A stretch of 64,000 nucleotides of DNA from Bacteroidales bacterium (GCA_017430365.1 JAFRNC010000009.1:250504-314503), one strand, 5' to 3'. Counted from the first letter of the stretch, positions 16,348-24,782 are shown. Made by a program: numbers and translations. The notes: a model not told the origin generated them from the letters alone.

Positions 16348-17732
16348 TGGCACAGATGAAGAGAGTACCCGTCAGGGAACAGGACCCGAAGGTCCGCGCA
16401 CATAACTTCGAAGAAGTATGCTATGGATATGACGAGGAAGAGGCTGTCCTGGAGGCTTCGCGCTGCCTTAACTGCCGCAATCCGCGCTGCGTTTCGCAGT
16501 GCCCCGTAGGCATCAGGATTCCCGAGTTCATCGCAAATGTCAAGGCCGGCGATTTCAAGGAGGCAGGGCGCGTCATAGCGCGTGACAGTTCGCTTCCGGC
16601 AGTCTGCGGCAGGGTCTGCCCCCAGGAGACGCAGTGCGAAGGAAGCTGCATCCTCGGTGTCAAGGGCGAGCCGGTGGCTATCGGCAAACTGGAGCGCTTC
16701 GTGGCTGACTGGAACCGTGAGAAAGGAGGTATAGCGGTAGAAAAGGCGCCGTCGAACGGCATCAAGGTGGCCGTCGTGGGAAGCGGCCCTTCCGGCCTCG
16801 CCTGCGCAACTGACCTTGCCAGGATGGGCTATGAGGTAACAATTTTCGAGGTTCTCCACAAGGCCGGAGGAGTATTGCAGTACGGCATTCCGGAATTCCG
16901 TCTTCCCAAGGAAAGGGTGGTGGAGCCAGAAGTGGCGCAGGTGAAAGCACTCGGAGTGAAAATTGAGACCAATGTCGTCGTGGGCCGGACCGTGACTATC
17001 GATGACCTCCTGGGCAAGGAAGGATTCAGGGCTGTCTTCGTCGGTTCAGGCGCAGGCCTGCCCCGGTTCATGGGCATCCCCGGAGAGAGCCTCAACGGGG
17101 TCTTCTCCGCCAATGAATTCCTTACGCGCAACAACCTGATGAAGGCCTATGATCCCGAAAGCGACACCCCGGTTTTCATCGGGAAGCGCGTTGCGGTCGT
17201 AGGCGGGGGCAACGTGGCCATGGATGCTGCCCGAACTGCGCTGCGGCTCGGCTCCGAGGTTACGATAGTCTATCGCAGGACTGAAAAAGAACTGCCTGCC
17301 AGGGTTGAGGAGGTCCATCATGCCCGTGAAGAAGGCATAGAATTCCGTATGCTTACAAATCCGGTGGAGATTCTGGGCGATGAAAAAGGCTGGGTACGCG
17401 CCCTGCGCTGCATCACTATGGAACTCGGAGAACCCGATGCCAGCGGACGCCGCAGTCCGATACCGGTGAAAGGCTCGGAATTCGAAATTCCCGTCGATGA
17501 GGTGATCATGGCCCTTGGCACATCTCCAAACCCGTTGATCGCCGGAACTACCAGGGGGCTCGAGACGGAGCGCCACGGCTGCATCGTGGCGGACGAGTCG
17601 GGTGCCACATCGCGTCCCGGCGTATTCGCCGGCGGCGACGCCGTAACCGGCGCCGCGACCGTTATACTCGCCATGGGCGCCGGCCGCCGTGCCGCCAAGG
17701 CGATAGACGATTATATCCGCCTCAAAACATAG
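16344..17732 (+). CDS. nfnB: NfnB / glutamate synthase small-subunit-like flavoprotein
   Basis: A 462-residue iron-sulfur flavoprotein. The N-terminal Cys cluster region (CLNCRNPRCVSQCPVGIRI, then CGRVCPQETQCEGSC) should hold two [4Fe-4S] clusters. The FAD-binding Rossmann loop is VAVVGSGPSGLACA and the NADP-binding loop is VAVVGGGNVAMDAAR. The alpha partner directly upstream and the lack of a large GltB subunit favour the Nfn transhydrogenase over glutamate synthase. Annotation pipelines often call this gene gltA. Coupled translation with nfnA is shown by the four-base overlap. The BACON lipoprotein follows after five bases, an odd partner that may simply share the transcript. Confidence 0.9.
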   Translation: MMAQMKRVPVREQDPKVRAHNFEEVCYGYDEEEAVLEASRCLNCRNPRCVSQCPVGIRIPEFIANVKAGDFKEAGRVIARDSSLPAVCGRVCPQETQCEGSCILGVKGEPVAIGKLERFVADWNREKGGIAVEKAPSNGIKVAVVGSGPSGLACATDLARMGYEVTIFEVLHKAGGVLQYGIPEFRLPKERVVEPEVAQVKALGVKIETNVVVGRTVTIDDLLGKEGFRAVFVGSGAGLPRFMGIPGESLNGVFSANEFLTRNNLMKAYDPESDTPVFIGKRVAVVGGGNVAMDAARTALRLGSEVTIVYRRTEKELPARVEEVHHAREEGIEFRMLTNPVEILGDEKGWVRALRCITMELGEPDASGRRSPIPVKGSEFEIPVDEVIMALGTSPNPLIAGTTRGLETERHGCIVADESGATSRPGVFAGGDAVTGAATVILAMGAGRRAAKAIDDYIRLKT

Positions 17733-17737
17733 CAATC

Positions 17738-20323
17738 ATGAAAACGCGACAGGTCCTTTTTTCACTCTTGCTGGTCCTTTCGGCCATTTCCGCCTGCAAG
17801 CCTGAACTCGATTTTGTCGAAGGATCTCTCCGGCCGGGTGCCGCGGAGGCCATGCTTTCCAGCGGAAATGTCTCTATGTATTTCCCGTCATCTGCGGGAT
17901 CCGCATCCGTCGACCTGAAAGCTTCCGGCAAATGGACTGCCGCATTTGTCAACGACAGGGCCGGTGATTGGTGCTCCCTGTCTGCCGGTGAAGGCAAGCG
18001 GGGTGTCGTTACTGTCAGCGTATCGGTTAAGGAGAATCCAGACTACGACCAGCGCTCTGCCTCCATCATCTTTGTCTGCGGTGACCTTAAGCGTACCATA
18101 TCCGTCACTCAGAAGCAGAAGGACGCGCTTTTGCTGACCAGCAACCGCTTTGCCCTCGATGCGTCCGGCGGAACGATTTCGCTCGAGGTCAAGGCGAACA
18201 TTCCGTTCGACTACTCGGTTTCCGAAAACGCGAGGTCCTGGCTGAAATATGCGGGTACGAAGGGACTGACCACATCGGTTCTTACATTCGATGTGGCTGA
18301 AAATGATTCGCTGGAGGGCCGTGAGGGCACGATTGTGATTAACGGCGGCACCGGCAGCGAGGTCGTGACGGTTTCCCAGGGCGGCTCGGACCCGACTATA
18401 ATCATAGGCAAGGGCAGTTACGAACTTTCTTCCGACGCCCAGGAGATAAGCATCGATGTCCAGAGCAATATCGATGTCCGGATGGAGATTCCTTCCGGCT
18501 GCGACTGGATTACCGAATCGCCGACCAAATCGATGTCGACCAGCACATTCCACCTGGCCATTGCCGAAAACGGGGAGTTCGTCGACCGGTCGTGCGGCAT
18601 TGTGTTCCGTTCTGCGGAATGGAAAATGGAACAGGTCGTCACCATCTCCCAGCAGGCCGCAGTTCCGCAGATATTCATCGGCAGCGGCGTTTATGAGTTC
18701 GGTGCCGAAGGTGGCGACCTCTCTATTGATGTGACAAGCAATTTCGGGGTGACAGTGGAGATTCCAGATACTTGTTCCTGGATCAAATATGTCGGGACGA
18801 AGGCCATGACGACCAGGACATTCGGTTTCTCCGTCGAGGCGAATGACACCTTCGTGGAAAGGGAAGGCCGGATATTGTTCCACAACGAGTCGCTAGGCGT
18901 CACCGAGGCGGTCACGGTCCACCAAAAGGCTGACGAGCCGCAGATCATAATTGGGACCGGCATCTATGATATCGCCGCTTCGGGCGGCGACCTCTCGGTC
19001 GACGTGACCAGTAATTTCGGCGTAACGGTTGAGATACCCGACACCTGTGCCTGGATCAAGGCTGTCAAGACCAAGGCAATGACAACCAGGACGTTCAGTT
19101 TCACGGTTGAGGCCAATGATACTTTCGGGGACCGTGAGGGCCGTATTCTGTTCCGCAACGAATCCCTCGGTATCACAGAACCCGTCGTTGTCCGTCAGTC
19201 GCAGAACGATGGCTTCATTCTTTCAGACCATCTGGTTGAAGTGCTGGCTGAAGGGGGGACCGTAGAAGTCCGGGTCGACCACAATATCGACTACAAAGTC
19301 AGCATCGCGGACAGCTGGATATCTCTGGCTGAAACGAAATCGTTGAAAACAGATGTCCTGCAATTCGTGATAGATCCTCATACCTGGATCGAGCCCCGCG
19401 AAGGTAAAGTAGTTTTTTATTACGGTGATAAAAACGAGGAACTGATTGTCAGGCAGTCTTGCGAGCCGCCGTATGTAAAGGTCGTGGCGCCCGAATCCAG
19501 GACTCTCTCTTATGAAGGCGGAATACTGGAAGTGGTTCTCGAGCACAATTCCTATGGTTTCCGCAGCGCCCAGGCTTACTTCGACAACGAGGGCGGTGCC
19601 TCTTTCGGAGACGATTTCCTCTTCAATGGCGGGGGAAGGGAATACTTCAGTGATTCGCCGAAACAGAGCAGGATGACAGTCCCGTATACCAGGAATAAGC
19701 TCCGCCGCGAGAGGCGCGGGTATTTTTACATATTTGATTACAGTGACAATACCAAATGCATCGATACCGTGGTATTCGTCCAGCCGCCGGCTCCCATACT
19801 CAGCTCGGCGGATGCGGTTTTCCTTCCTCCTGAAAAGTCGGCTTTCTCTTTCAGGGTGGCTGTCGATTCCCCGGAAAAGGTGAAAATCGAGTATTCCGGC
19901 TCCTGGATCCATCCGGTTGGAAAATCGGCAGCGGGCAAGGAGAGCCAGTTCAGTTGGGAGGCGGATGCCAATCCCGGCAGCGCGATGCGTGAAGCCGATA
20001 TAAAGATCTCTCTGGCAGAAGGGGGATTGCCCGATGTTTTCCATGTACGACAGGAGGGTGCGGGCCTGTCCGTATCGGTCACCTATTCTTCGCAGACGGT
20101 CAAGGCTCCTGCCATTTTCGGTGCCTTCCGGGAATACGGTACCCTGGTCTGGGGCGACGGTACATCCCAGTCATATACTGAAGGCGCTACACATCGTTAT
20201 CCTTCTTCAGGTAAGAATACGGTTACGTTCCGCTCCAGCCGTATGCAGTATATCGACTGGGCGGAGGTCTCCGAGTTCGAAAACGGGATGACCATTGATT
20301 TCTCAAATATACGGGGTAAATAA
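17738..20323 (+). CDS. Multi-BACON-domain surface lipoprotein
   Basis: An 861-residue lipoprotein (signal ending AISAC, Cys20). After the lipobox it is a string of about eight Ig-like modules of roughly 85-95 residues. Six or more look like BACON domains, each closing with a strand such as ISVTQKQ, VTVSQGG, VTISQQA, VTVHQKA or VVVRQSQ. BACON domains in Bacteroidota are linked to carbohydrate or mucin binding, or act as spacers that extend a functional domain from the cell. No catalytic domain is visible. Modules four and five (18662-19204) are near-duplicates, showing recent internal expansion. The C10 protease gene follows after 12 bases, so both may act at the cell surface. Confidence 0.88.
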   Translation: MKTRQVLFSLLLVLSAISACKPELDFVEGSLRPGAAEAMLSSGNVSMYFPSSAGSASVDLKASGKWTAAFVNDRAGDWCSLSAGEGKRGVVTVSVSVKENPDYDQRSASIIFVCGDLKRTISVTQKQKDALLLTSNRFALDASGGTISLEVKANIPFDYSVSENARSWLKYAGTKGLTTSVLTFDVAENDSLEGREGTIVINGGTGSEVVTVSQGGSDPTIIIGKGSYELSSDAQEISIDVQSNIDVRMEIPSGCDWITESPTKSMSTSTFHLAIAENGEFVDRSCGIVFRSAEWKMEQVVTISQQAAVPQIFIGSGVYEFGAEGGDLSIDVTSNFGVTVEIPDTCSWIKYVGTKAMTTRTFGFSVEANDTFVEREGRILFHNESLGVTEAVTVHQKADEPQIIIGTGIYDIAASGGDLSVDVTSNFGVTVEIPDTCAWIKAVKTKAMTTRTFSFTVEANDTFGDREGRILFRNESLGITEPVVVRQSQNDGFILSDHLVEVLAEGGTVEVRVDHNIDYKVSIADSWISLAETKSLKTDVLQFVIDPHTWIEPREGKVVFYYGDKNEELIVRQSCEPPYVKVVAPESRTLSYEGGILEVVLEHNSYGFRSAQAYFDNEGGASFGDDFLFNGGGREYFSDSPKQSRMTVPYTRNKLRRERRGYFYIFDYSDNTKCIDTVVFVQPPAPILSSADAVFLPPEKSAFSFRVAVDSPEKVKIEYSGSWIHPVGKSAAGKESQFSWEADANPGSAMREADIKISLAEGGLPDVFHVRQEGAGLSVSVTYSSQTVKAPAIFGAFREYGTLVWGDGTSQSYTEGATHRYPSSGKNTVTFRSSRMQYIDWAEVSEFENGMTIDFSNIRGK
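18662..19204 (+). repeat. Tandem 90-codon BACON module duplication
   Basis: Two consecutive modules of about 90 codons (boundary near 18931/18932) encode almost the same protein, sharing the stretches DVTSNFGVTVEIPDTC and TKAMTTRTF. Many synonymous positions differ. Confidence 0.85.
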
Positions 20324-20335
20324 AACGGCATCACC

Positions 20336-22183
20336 ATGAAAAAGACATTGCTTCTCATCACTTTGCTTTTTTCCGGCTTTGTCACACTCCTCGCGGGAGT
20401 GGTTCCCCAGGATAAGGCCAGGCGTGCTGCCGAATCCTTTTTCGCCTCCCAGCCAGGGACCAAGGCGGGCCAGGCTTCCCTTTCGTTGGTTTGGAGACTG
20501 CCTTCCGCGGAAAACGGAGAGGATAACCTGTTGTATGCTTTTGAGAATCAGGCCGGCGGATATGTCATCGTTTCCGGAGATGACGCCGCAGGTCCTGTTC
20601 TGGGGTATTCTCCTTCCGGGAGATTTCCCGGTCCGGACCGGATGCCTGACGGCATGAAGTGGCTGTTGGATTATTATGGATTTGCTGTCTCCATGGCGCG
20701 CGAGAAGGGCTGGGCCGCATCGTCGGTCAGTTCCATATTCGATCCTTCCAAAGTCGTGAAGCTCAGAACGGCTCTCTGGGGCCAGCTCTCTCCTTACAAC
20801 AATGAGTGCCCCAAGGTGTCTACGAGCGATTCCCATCCTCCGGTGGGTTGTGTGGCCACGGCCATAGGCATTATAATGAATTACCACCGGTGGCCTGACA
20901 GGGGGCAGGGGGTGCTGCCTTCATACTCATACACGTACGGCGGCGTGACCGAGCATATCGAAGGCGTCACGCTCGGACACCGGTATGACTGGGATGCAAT
21001 GAACGCGGAGAGTCCTGATTATGGCGAAATAGCCCGGCTGCTGCATGAGATGGGCGTCATGACCGAAATGAGGTACCAAGGCTCCGGTTCAGGAACGAGT
21101 TCGAACTATGTGACGCGCCTTTCCCAGTATTTCGGTTATGACAAGGGAATAACAATAAATGACAGGGACAATTATACTGACGCCCGTTTCGAAGGGATGA
21201 TCCGCGCTGAGATTGACGCGAAGCGGCCGCTGTTGTTCAGTGCCTACAACACAACAGGCGGGCACACTATGGTAATTGACGGGTACTGCGGCCGCTACTT
21301 TTCTATAAACTTCGGCTATGAGGGAAGGACTGTCGCCCGTGACGGCTATTCCGATCCGAGAGGAGAAGGGACCTGGTTCCTGCTCACTCCAGTGGAAGGC
21401 CATGAAAAGGATTTCGCCGCTTATCATTACGACCAATTCATCAATTGCAACATCAAGCCCGATGAAGGCGGAGGGGAACCTGTAATGCTGTTGTCGAATT
21501 CCCGGTTCTCACTTCCTTACGATTTCGCGGTAGGGAAACCCTTCACACAGTCGATTTCCATTCTTTCCTCCCTGCCGGCCGATGCCTATGTCGTCCATAC
21601 CGATGCCGCAGGAAACATCAAGGAGACCATCTCCGGCGTAGTCCATCTTGAAGGGAATTCCGACCGTATTTTCGGATGGAACAGTTCAGTTGCGACCTGT
21701 ACAGTCAATAAAACCGTCGAGGCCGGGGACAGGATAGTCGTCGCCATGTATTCCGGCGGAAAGAGGGTGGATGTGGAGAGCAACCGCCCGGCAACGTTCA
21801 TTTTCGGGGACATTTCGCCGAAAGATGGTCTTCTCGTAGGATACGTGACGGGAAACGAGACCAATCCGGTGAACGGCTTCCTGGAACAGGCTCTCCGTGA
21901 CGGAAAGTCCTGGAACGTCCGGGAGTATTGGAATGACTTCTTCTATTTCAGGTGCTACAAGGATCTCGTATGGCGGATGGTCGACTTGAATGACCCCGGT
22001 TTCGAGTGGGATTCGGGGGAATTGTATGACCGGGATACGGAATATGGCGAAAAGCCGCGCTTCGTATCCGCATTCCATGAAGATTGGTACTATAACTTCA
22101 TACGCCTCAAGAAAGGCAATTACCGGCTCATGATCAGGAACCCGCTGACCGGCGAGGAACTTTCAATCAATGTAAACATCTGA
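20336..22183 (+). CDS. C10 family cysteine protease (streptopain-like)
   Basis: A 615-residue exported protease precursor: signal peptide (about 1-20), a Spi-like inhibitory propeptide (about 22-125; GGYVIVSGDDAAGPVLGYS is diagnostic), then the C10 catalytic domain. The nucleophile is Cys172 in HPPVGCVATAIGIIMNYHRWP and the catalytic His is His310 in GGHTMVIDGY. The Asn that follows in this family is Asn325, but the usual NWGWGG loop is changed to NFGYEG. The ~220-residue C-terminal extension is probably Ig-like. Homologues include streptococcal SpeB and the Bacteroides fragilis Bfp proteases, which are encoded next to small inhibitors. Two small lipoprotein genes follow here. Confidence 0.9.
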   Translation: MKKTLLLITLLFSGFVTLLAGVVPQDKARRAAESFFASQPGTKAGQASLSLVWRLPSAENGEDNLLYAFENQAGGYVIVSGDDAAGPVLGYSPSGRFPGPDRMPDGMKWLLDYYGFAVSMAREKGWAASSVSSIFDPSKVVKLRTALWGQLSPYNNECPKVSTSDSHPPVGCVATAIGIIMNYHRWPDRGQGVLPSYSYTYGGVTEHIEGVTLGHRYDWDAMNAESPDYGEIARLLHEMGVMTEMRYQGSGSGTSSNYVTRLSQYFGYDKGITINDRDNYTDARFEGMIRAEIDAKRPLLFSAYNTTGGHTMVIDGYCGRYFSINFGYEGRTVARDGYSDPRGEGTWFLLTPVEGHEKDFAAYHYDQFINCNIKPDEGGGEPVMLLSNSRFSLPYDFAVGKPFTQSISILSSLPADAYVVHTDAAGNIKETISGVVHLEGNSDRIFGWNSSVATCTVNKTVEAGDRIVVAMYSGGKRVDVESNRPATFIFGDISPKDGLLVGYVTGNETNPVNGFLEQALRDGKSWNVREYWNDFFYFRCYKDLVWRMVDLNDPGFEWDSGELYDRDTEYGEKPRFVSAFHEDWYYNFIRLKKGNYRLMIRNPLTGEELSINVNI

Positions 22184-22250
22184 TTTCAGGGTTGCAACGC
22201 AACATTCCGGCCGTTTCTGCATCTATATAAGGAAGGCAATTCCTAAGGTT

Positions 22251-22793
22251 ATGAAAATTGTTATGAAAAATGTTATGAAAAGGCTGTTCTGTCTGATGGC
22301 ATTAGGCGCGGTACTGCTGGTGCCGCTTTCCTGCAGTGACGATATCCTGAAGGATCAGACTGACCTCGGTCAGTTTTCCGTATTGGAGTTTTTAGTCGAC
22401 AAGTCCCAGACCAACAAGTATGGCCAGTCGGTGTTCTGCAACGAATGGGAATACTCGATGACCCAGATGGAAACATGGGTGGATGGTACGATGACGGGAC
22501 TGGAGGAAGTCAATTATGTGTTCCCCTACAATACGCTTGTCCTTCGGGAAGACTGGACGATGACGGCTCAGGGAATGAGAGGGAGATGGCTTTACAGTTA
22601 CAATCACCTGTTCATCGACTGCCTCGGTACAGGCGGCGGCAACTATGTGTATCAGGTATTGGAAGTAACGTCGGACAGGCTCGTCGTCCGTCAGGAGTCT
22701 TATCCGATCGGCGGCCCGATCGAACTCCACCTGTTCCACAACAACCCTTCAGGAAAGCACATTTTCATGCGTTTCACATATACCCGGAAGTAG
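22251..22793 (+). CDS. Small lipoprotein, lipocalin-like
   Basis: A protein of up to 180 residues. Three in-frame ATGAAA starts exist (22251, 22263, 22275); the last gives the neatest signal peptide, with lipobox VPLSC. The mature part has features of the lipocalin-like small lipoproteins of Bacteroidota: an early Trp (NEWEYS), a W-V-D-G-T strand, the GMRGRWLYSYNHLFID hairpin, and a run of alternating strands (VYQVLEVTSDRLVVRQ). The lipocalin reading is by pattern only. Position after the C10 protease raises the possibility that it is a protease inhibitor, as found beside B. fragilis bfp genes. That is inference. Confidence 0.72.
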   Translation: MKIVMKNVMKRLFCLMALGAVLLVPLSCSDDILKDQTDLGQFSVLEFLVDKSQTNKYGQSVFCNEWEYSMTQMETWVDGTMTGLEEVNYVFPYNTLVLREDWTMTAQGMRGRWLYSYNHLFIDCLGTGGGNYVYQVLEVTSDRLVVRQESYPIGGPIELHLFHNNPSGKHIFMRFTYTRK

Positions 22794-22797
22794 ATTT

Positions 22798-23262
22798 ATG
22801 AAAAGAGAACGCCTGCTTCTGCCGTTCCTTGCCGCTTTCCTGCTCCTGCCCTTCGCTTGCTCCTGCGACTGGTATCCTGTAACGATCGCCATAAATGTCG
22901 AGACTGCAGACGGACACAGCCGTCTGGATCCCGACTCGGAATATTTCATCGGGGAGAATGTAACGGCTGTCTACGAAGGCAAGTCATTTCCGATGGAGAT
23001 TCCAGGACCCGGGACCAAGGCCTACGTGCCCCAGTTCTTCGGCCTTAAATTGTTCAACCACTACCCGTCCGGATCATGGTATCTGGAATTCGGCGAATTC
23101 GAGGGCTCGGAAAGCCAGGACATCACCGTCAAACTGATATGGCCGGACGGCACTTCCGATACCATTCGCTGCAAGCACACCGTTTTCACTCCATTGGCGG
23201 TCTCCACCCGCTGGACGCTCAACGGTGAGCGCACCACCTCCCCCGTAACGATTGTGAAATAG
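22798..23262 (+). CDS. Hypothetical small lipoprotein
   Basis: A 154-residue lipoprotein (signal ending LPFAC, Cys21). The mature domain starts WYPVTIAINVETADG and looks like a single all-beta fold, ending with TSPVTIVK. I do not recognise the family. It starts four bases after the preceding lipoprotein gene and is the last gene before the strong hairpin at 23284-23312, so it closes the plus-strand run that begins at sppA. It could be a second accessory protein of the C10 protease. Confidence 0.72.
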   Translation: MKRERLLLPFLAAFLLLPFACSCDWYPVTIAINVETADGHSRLDPDSEYFIGENVTAVYEGKSFPMEIPGPGTKAYVPQFFGLKLFNHYPSGSWYLEFGEFEGSESQDITVKLIWPDGTSDTIRCKHTVFTPLAVSTRWTLNGERTTSPVTIVK

Positions 23263-23283
23263 CCGCCTCCGCTGATTTTTGCT

Positions 23284-23312
23284 GAAGTCCCGGGGCTTTG
23301 CTCCGGGACTTC
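23284..23312 (+). terminator. Hairpin terminator ending the sppA-to-lipoprotein run
   Basis: A perfect 10-base-pair stem (GAAGTCCCGG and its complement) with a nine-base loop, 21 bases after the last gene and followed by ATTTA. It also overlaps the stop of the minus-strand transposase, so it may serve both directions. Confidence 0.75.
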
Positions 23313-24228
23313 ATTTATGTGAGAGGATTTCGGCAATCCGGTCTCGGCCAAGCCCGACAGTCCTGGCAAGTTGAGGGATACTTGTCTTCATGGTTCTTTT
23401 CAGATAGGGTATCAGTCTTGTTTTCTTCTCCATAGACAATAGCGATATGTCCGTTTGATACCATCGCAGGCTGATTTCGTTGACAGCTTTGTAGAATTCG
23501 CTGTCGACAAGCATGGTTCTGGGGCTTTCTATCAGTTTAAGATGCATTTCTGCCGGATTCTGCCCGCCCAGTGTTTTCATAAAGAATGCCTGATCGTTTT
23601 CGAAAGCCTGTTCCAGATATCCGTGGTCGCAGAAACTTGACGGAATAAGCCGGTTTTCCGTATCCAGACACCATGTTACATCCTGTAATGAATCTCCGGT
23701 GTGAAGCAGGGATCGTCTTTGCCGTTTTGTGAGTGAAGCCACTCTGAGGCCGGGGCATCCGGTTGCCGCATTTGGGACAAACAACGCCCGGTAGGCACAC
23801 CAGCGGTATTCGTTGATGTTGCATCCATTGTCCAGCGCATTGCGGAGAATATATGCCAATGCGTTGCGGGCATACCAGTCGCTGTCGAGGCAAATGGCTT
23901 TGACATCCATGCGGTGCAGGGTTCTCCGCTCGGCATACCGCCTGCTGAACCACATGGCATATGTCCGTTTGACCTCCTGGCCGAAAGCTTCGGCATCTGT
24001 CTGGCTCGCCGCCAGAACCGCCACATGACTATGGTTGGAGACTACGGCATAGACGATGACAATCACGTTTTTCCGCCTGGCGCAGACACAGATCGTCTTT
24101 ACCATTGCGTCGTAATCATTGTCATCCCTGCAGAGGATGACTTTTTCCAGCCTTTCCATGCTCACATGGAAAGGCTGGACATACCGGATACTGCCGTCAG
24201 GCAATTTCCGGAGCACTATTCTCTTCAT
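23311..24228 (-). CDS. REP-associated tyrosine transposase (IS200-like Y1) with C-terminal HTH
   Basis: A 305-residue protein of the Y1/HUH single-strand nuclease group. The metal-binding HUH site is His66 and His68 in VVSNHSHVAVL, and the likely catalytic tyrosine is Tyr126 in ALAYILRNALDNG, the place of the YIxxNP motif in RAYT proteins. It is longer than usual; the C-terminal ~60 residues include an HTH-like segment (SIPQLARTVGLGRDRIAEIL). No terminal inverted repeats or target duplications frame it, which fits a domesticated RAYT rather than a mobile IS. It is four bases downstream of the 117-residue gene and shares its promoter. Two palindromes of REP type lie upstream of that pair. Confidence 0.8.
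   Translation of the reverse strand: MKRIVLRKLPDGSIRYVQPFHVSMERLEKVILCRDDNDYDAMVKTICVCARRKNVIVIVYAVVSNHSHVAVLAASQTDAEAFGQEVKRTYAMWFSRRYAERRTLHRMDVKAICLDSDWYARNALAYILRNALDNGCNINEYRWCAYRALFVPNAATGCPGLRVASLTKRQRRSLLHTGDSLQDVTWCLDTENRLIPSSFCDHGYLEQAFENDQAFFMKTLGGQNPAEMHLKLIESPRTMLVDSEFYKAVNEISLRWYQTDISLLSMEKKTRLIPYLKRTMKTSIPQLARTVGLGRDRIAEILSHK
24146..24179 (-). repeat. Perfect 15-bp hairpin inside the transposase coding sequence
   Basis: Arms TCCAGCCTTTCCATG (24146-24160) and its exact complement (24165-24179) are separated by four bases. They encode residues ~17-28 of the transposase. A structure of this size just inside the coding region could affect translation or be a recognition hairpin. 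Confidence 0.85.
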
Positions 24229-24232
24229 GCTT

Positions 24233-24586
24233 TCAGTTCTTGAAGGATACAGGTTTTGCGTTCGGCCCGAACATCATCATTTTACCGCCCGATCGTTCGA
24301 ATTCTTTTTTCGCTTGCAGGAATGACTCTGCCAGTGCGGCGGATTCCTGATCATAATGGCGGATCATCTGTTCACGGTTCACGCTTACTCCCAGGTCGGC
24401 GATTGCCAATGCCCGTATCATCGCCAGGACAGCCTGCTCGTTGCCGCCCCATAGTTTGGTCATCATGGTGAACGACGTGCGGATAATGATGTCTGTAATG
24501 ACATCGGGAGTTTTTACGGGATCGATATCCGTATTGAAACGGATGTCGAGGTCTCCATACTGGAGTACTTCAAGGATCTTTTTCAT
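24233..24586 (-). CDS. Hypothetical protein co-transcribed with the RAYT
   Basis: A 117-residue, mostly helical cytoplasmic protein without signal or membrane segment. It starts MKKILEVLQYGDLDIRFNTDID and ends with a short basic tail (NAKPVSFKN). I do not recognise the family. A clean promoter lies upstream at 24611-24618, and the transposase starts four bases after its stop. The two are therefore almost certainly one transcript. Similar-looking short genes of unknown function occur in Bacteroidales; whether they go with RAYTs would need a survey. Confidence 0.75.
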   Translation of the reverse strand: MKKILEVLQYGDLDIRFNTDIDPVKTPDVITDIIIRTSFTMMTKLWGGNEQAVLAMIRALAIADLGVSVNREQMIRHYDQESAALAESFLQAKKEFERSGGKMMMFGPNAKPVSFKN

Positions 24587-24610
24587 AGCAGCACAAATCT
24601 ATCAACACAG

Positions 24611-24618
24611 CAAATATA
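24611..24618 (-). promoter_or_regulatory. Promoter -7 element for the hypothetical-RAYT pair
   Basis: The minus strand reads TATATTTG, an exact TAnnTTTG match, 24 bases before the ATG at 24586. Confidence 0.65.
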
Positions 24619-24670
24619 CAATCCTGATACCCCCTTTGTCAAGTCTTTCTTTGAGAAAATGCAGCCTTTG

Positions 24671-24707
24671 TGGGCAAGGTCAGATTTGATGCTTGACACC
24701 TTGCCCA
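24671..24707 (+). repeat. REP-like palindrome, copy 1
   Basis: A 37-base element with perfect 10-bp arms TGGGCAAGGT...ACCTTGCCCA. It matches copy 2 (24746-24782, read on the other strand) at 30 of 37 positions, loop included. Confidence 0.8.
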
Positions 24708-24745
24708 GGCCGATGTCGGTAGACATGATTTTGGCTGAAAAAAGG

Positions 24746-24782
24746 TGGGCAAGGTCTCCAATGTGAAATCGGACCTTGCCCA
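24746..24782 (-). repeat. REP-like palindrome, copy 2, also a terminator for the GH20 gene
   Basis: A 37-base element with perfect 11-bp arms TGGGCAAGGTC...GACCTTGCCCA, inverted relative to copy 1. On the minus strand it is followed by CCTTTTTT and lies 20 bases after the GH20 stop, so it has the form of a rho-independent terminator. Confidence 0.8.

Noticed and set aside
16344..17732. Glutamate synthase small subunit (gltD)
   Set aside because: There is no large GltB gene beside it, and an NfnA-type partner overlaps its start, so the Nfn reading is preferred.
23311..24782. A complete insertion sequence around the Y1 transposase
   Set aside because: The two 37-base palindromes lie on one side only, with a second gene between, and no matching end or target duplication is seen beyond 23311. 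A domesticated RAYT fits better.
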